A DNA stretch of 64,000 nt, taken from Alviniconcha marisindica. Its lineage: Eukaryota; Mollusca; Gastropoda; Provannidae. The stretch is taken from the NCBI GenBank assembly GCA_018857735.1, contig JABMCL010003678.1:115001-179000 (forward strand). The letters run 5' to 3'. The notes under the pieces were generated by a model that saw only the letters and a list, made by a program, of their open reading frames with translations, did not search any database and was not told where the DNA came from. Positions 1-64,000 of the stretch are shown here, piece by piece. Made by a program: the position numbers and the translations under genes. Position 1 is the first letter of the stretch. Each line of letters begins with the position of its first letter.

Positions 1-467
1 ATATTTTGTACGCAGACATCAAACATACTTCAAGCATCAACCACAATTTTCCGAAAAGACTGAAACCACAGTTTGTCTTAGAGCAAGTTGGCAATGGCGA
101 CAAGAAAAAGCTGATGTGGGTATGGAAAGAAAGTAACTCATTAATTAAAGTTTAATACACCCACTGAGATGAGGTTCGTCGCTTTTACTTACCATCAGAG
201 AATACTGTCTAACTCACGATCATTTTACCCTACAGGTTAAGCTGCAGACTCAACGTAATAGCACTGCTGCCCATAGACCAAAGATATATATATATATACT
301 TTTGTTGGAATCAGTCAAGCCAACCGGGCAGGCTTTGACAAAGCCCTCAAGAGCGAAAATTTGGAGTAAAAGGTTTCCAATACAAAACATGCTTGGACTT
401 TGTTATACTCTCTCTCTCTGTATATATATAGATAGATAGATAGATATAGATATATATATATATATGT

Positions 468-527
<60 letters not shown>

Positions 528-1004
528 TATAGGTACAAATTTCGTAGGACCAGACAACTTTCGATATCATGTCAGGAAACAGCTTTGCAGAGAGAGAGGA
601 CTGCTTGATTGATTCTTGGTACTTACCACCCAGTCAGACACGAGGGTGTCAGGGCAAATGCAATGATGGGTGTTAGTTGCTTAATACCACGACGATCGCA
701 TCAAGACGAAACACATGTCAGAAAATCAAAAGCAACATTCATTGTTCGTCACAGACGTCTCTTTTTTTCTTTTTCTTTTTTTAAGAAGACTGAGAGAAAA
801 TGACGTTCCCGACAGTAGGCAAAGTATGTTTGGATTTGGGGCTCTATTCTGACCTATCCAGGCTTAATTAAATAAAATCTGAAACAAGATATATCCAGGC
901 TTAAACCTTGATAGCTCTCAGTAGAGTGGACGGTTATTTCTGCATCCGTGGCATCGCACCGAGGGAGCGATGATAAGAGCACAGAGGAAAGGTTGGACAC
1001 TCAC
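1..1004 (-). other. Intron after e47 (partial)
   Basis: No further exon was found. It holds a GATA/TA tract, a (GT)n tract and AT-rich unique sequence. The following exon of the gene lies to the left of the window. Confidence 0.7.
421..526. repeat. GATA/TA tract and (GT)n microsatellite
   Basis: A tetranucleotide GATA/TA stretch is followed directly by about 28 GT units. Confidence 0.95.
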
Positions 1005-63559
<62,555 letters not shown>

Positions 63560-64000
63560 CTGAAAGCAGAATTTTCAAAAGTATATGACCATTGCATCGG
63601 CAGGCCCAAATAAATAAAAGTCGTCTTTCGATCACAAATGCCACTTCGATTTTTACGTCGATTTAATTCCGAATGCCGAATTCAGTTGTACATCCGACTT
63701 CGACGGCAACGGAAAATGGAGCTAAGAATAGCCTTTTAAGACACATAATCAAAAACAGCTCGAAAGGGGAGAAAAAGGAAAAGGGAGAAGAAAAAAAGAG
63801 CCAAATGCACTGCGCGTATTACACTCTACCAATCACATACCAATATTTTTTTATTTTTTTTATTTTAAGACACAACAAAACGATGTGTGCATTTTCGGCA
63901 AAAATGCCTTTTCAAGGCACCAAACGAAGAAACAGTTGTTTTATTATATGCGATTTCCGGCAAAAATGAGTTTTGTTCAAATTAAAGATGAAATAAGTTC
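63560..64000 (-). other. Intron upstream of e1 (partial)
   Basis: AT-rich. No exon recognised, so the first part of the lectin domain must lie beyond position 64000. Confidence 0.7.

Overview
The window is eukaryotic genomic DNA. Long introns are full of (CA)n, (CT)n and minisatellite tracts. There are several fragments of non-LTR retrotransposons and SINEs of types common in lophotrochozoans. The repeat content and the style of the encoded protein suggest a mollusc, probably a gastropod. That assignment is inference; no species-diagnostic gene is present.

One gene on the minus strand runs through the whole window. I could assemble 47 internal exons (e1 at 63465-63559 to e47 at 1005-1223), 8,348 coding nt or about 2,782 residues. 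Each exon has AG/GT borders and every join keeps the reading frame. Neither the start codon nor the stop codon lies in the window. The product is an extracellular mosaic protein with a polydom/SVEP1-like core. N to C order: C-type lectin domain (e1-e2), LDLa (e3), three CUBs (e4-e9), four sushi/CCP (e10-e13), two EGF (e14-e15), four CCP (e16-e19), two HYR (e20-e21), a six-Cys CCP (e22), an unassigned two-exon domain (e23-e24), three GCC2/GCC3 ephrin-receptor-like repeats (e25-e27), six EGF (e28-e32), PAN/apple (e33), mucin-type WxxW (e34-e35), eight EGF (e36-e41), pentraxin/LamG (e42-e44), a third HYR (e45-e46) and a second six-Cys CCP (e47). The HYR-HYR-CCP-GCC2/3-EGF-pentraxin order is the SVEP1 core. 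The lectin/LDLa/CUB front end and the PAN+WxxW insertion are unlike vertebrate SVEP1, which starts with a VWA domain.

The introns hold an L2/CR1-like LINE with reverse transcriptase motifs (about 16.0-17.8 kb), other LINE pieces (13.5, 14.5, 29.2, 46.2, 48.5 and 57.1 kb) and a 5S-rRNA-derived SINE (2.0 kb). They also hold a tRNA-derived SINE (12.5 kb), several dispersed repeat families, and a broken plus-strand copy of a multicopy uncharacterised gene family (38.7-40.5 kb).

The most unusual feature is structural. At about ten of the 47 exons the adjacent intron contains direct or tandem duplications whose unit crosses the exon/intron junction. The intron is therefore seeded with extra copies of that exon's own acceptor or donor. 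The clearest cases flank e15, e18, e11, e38, e21, e44 and e45.
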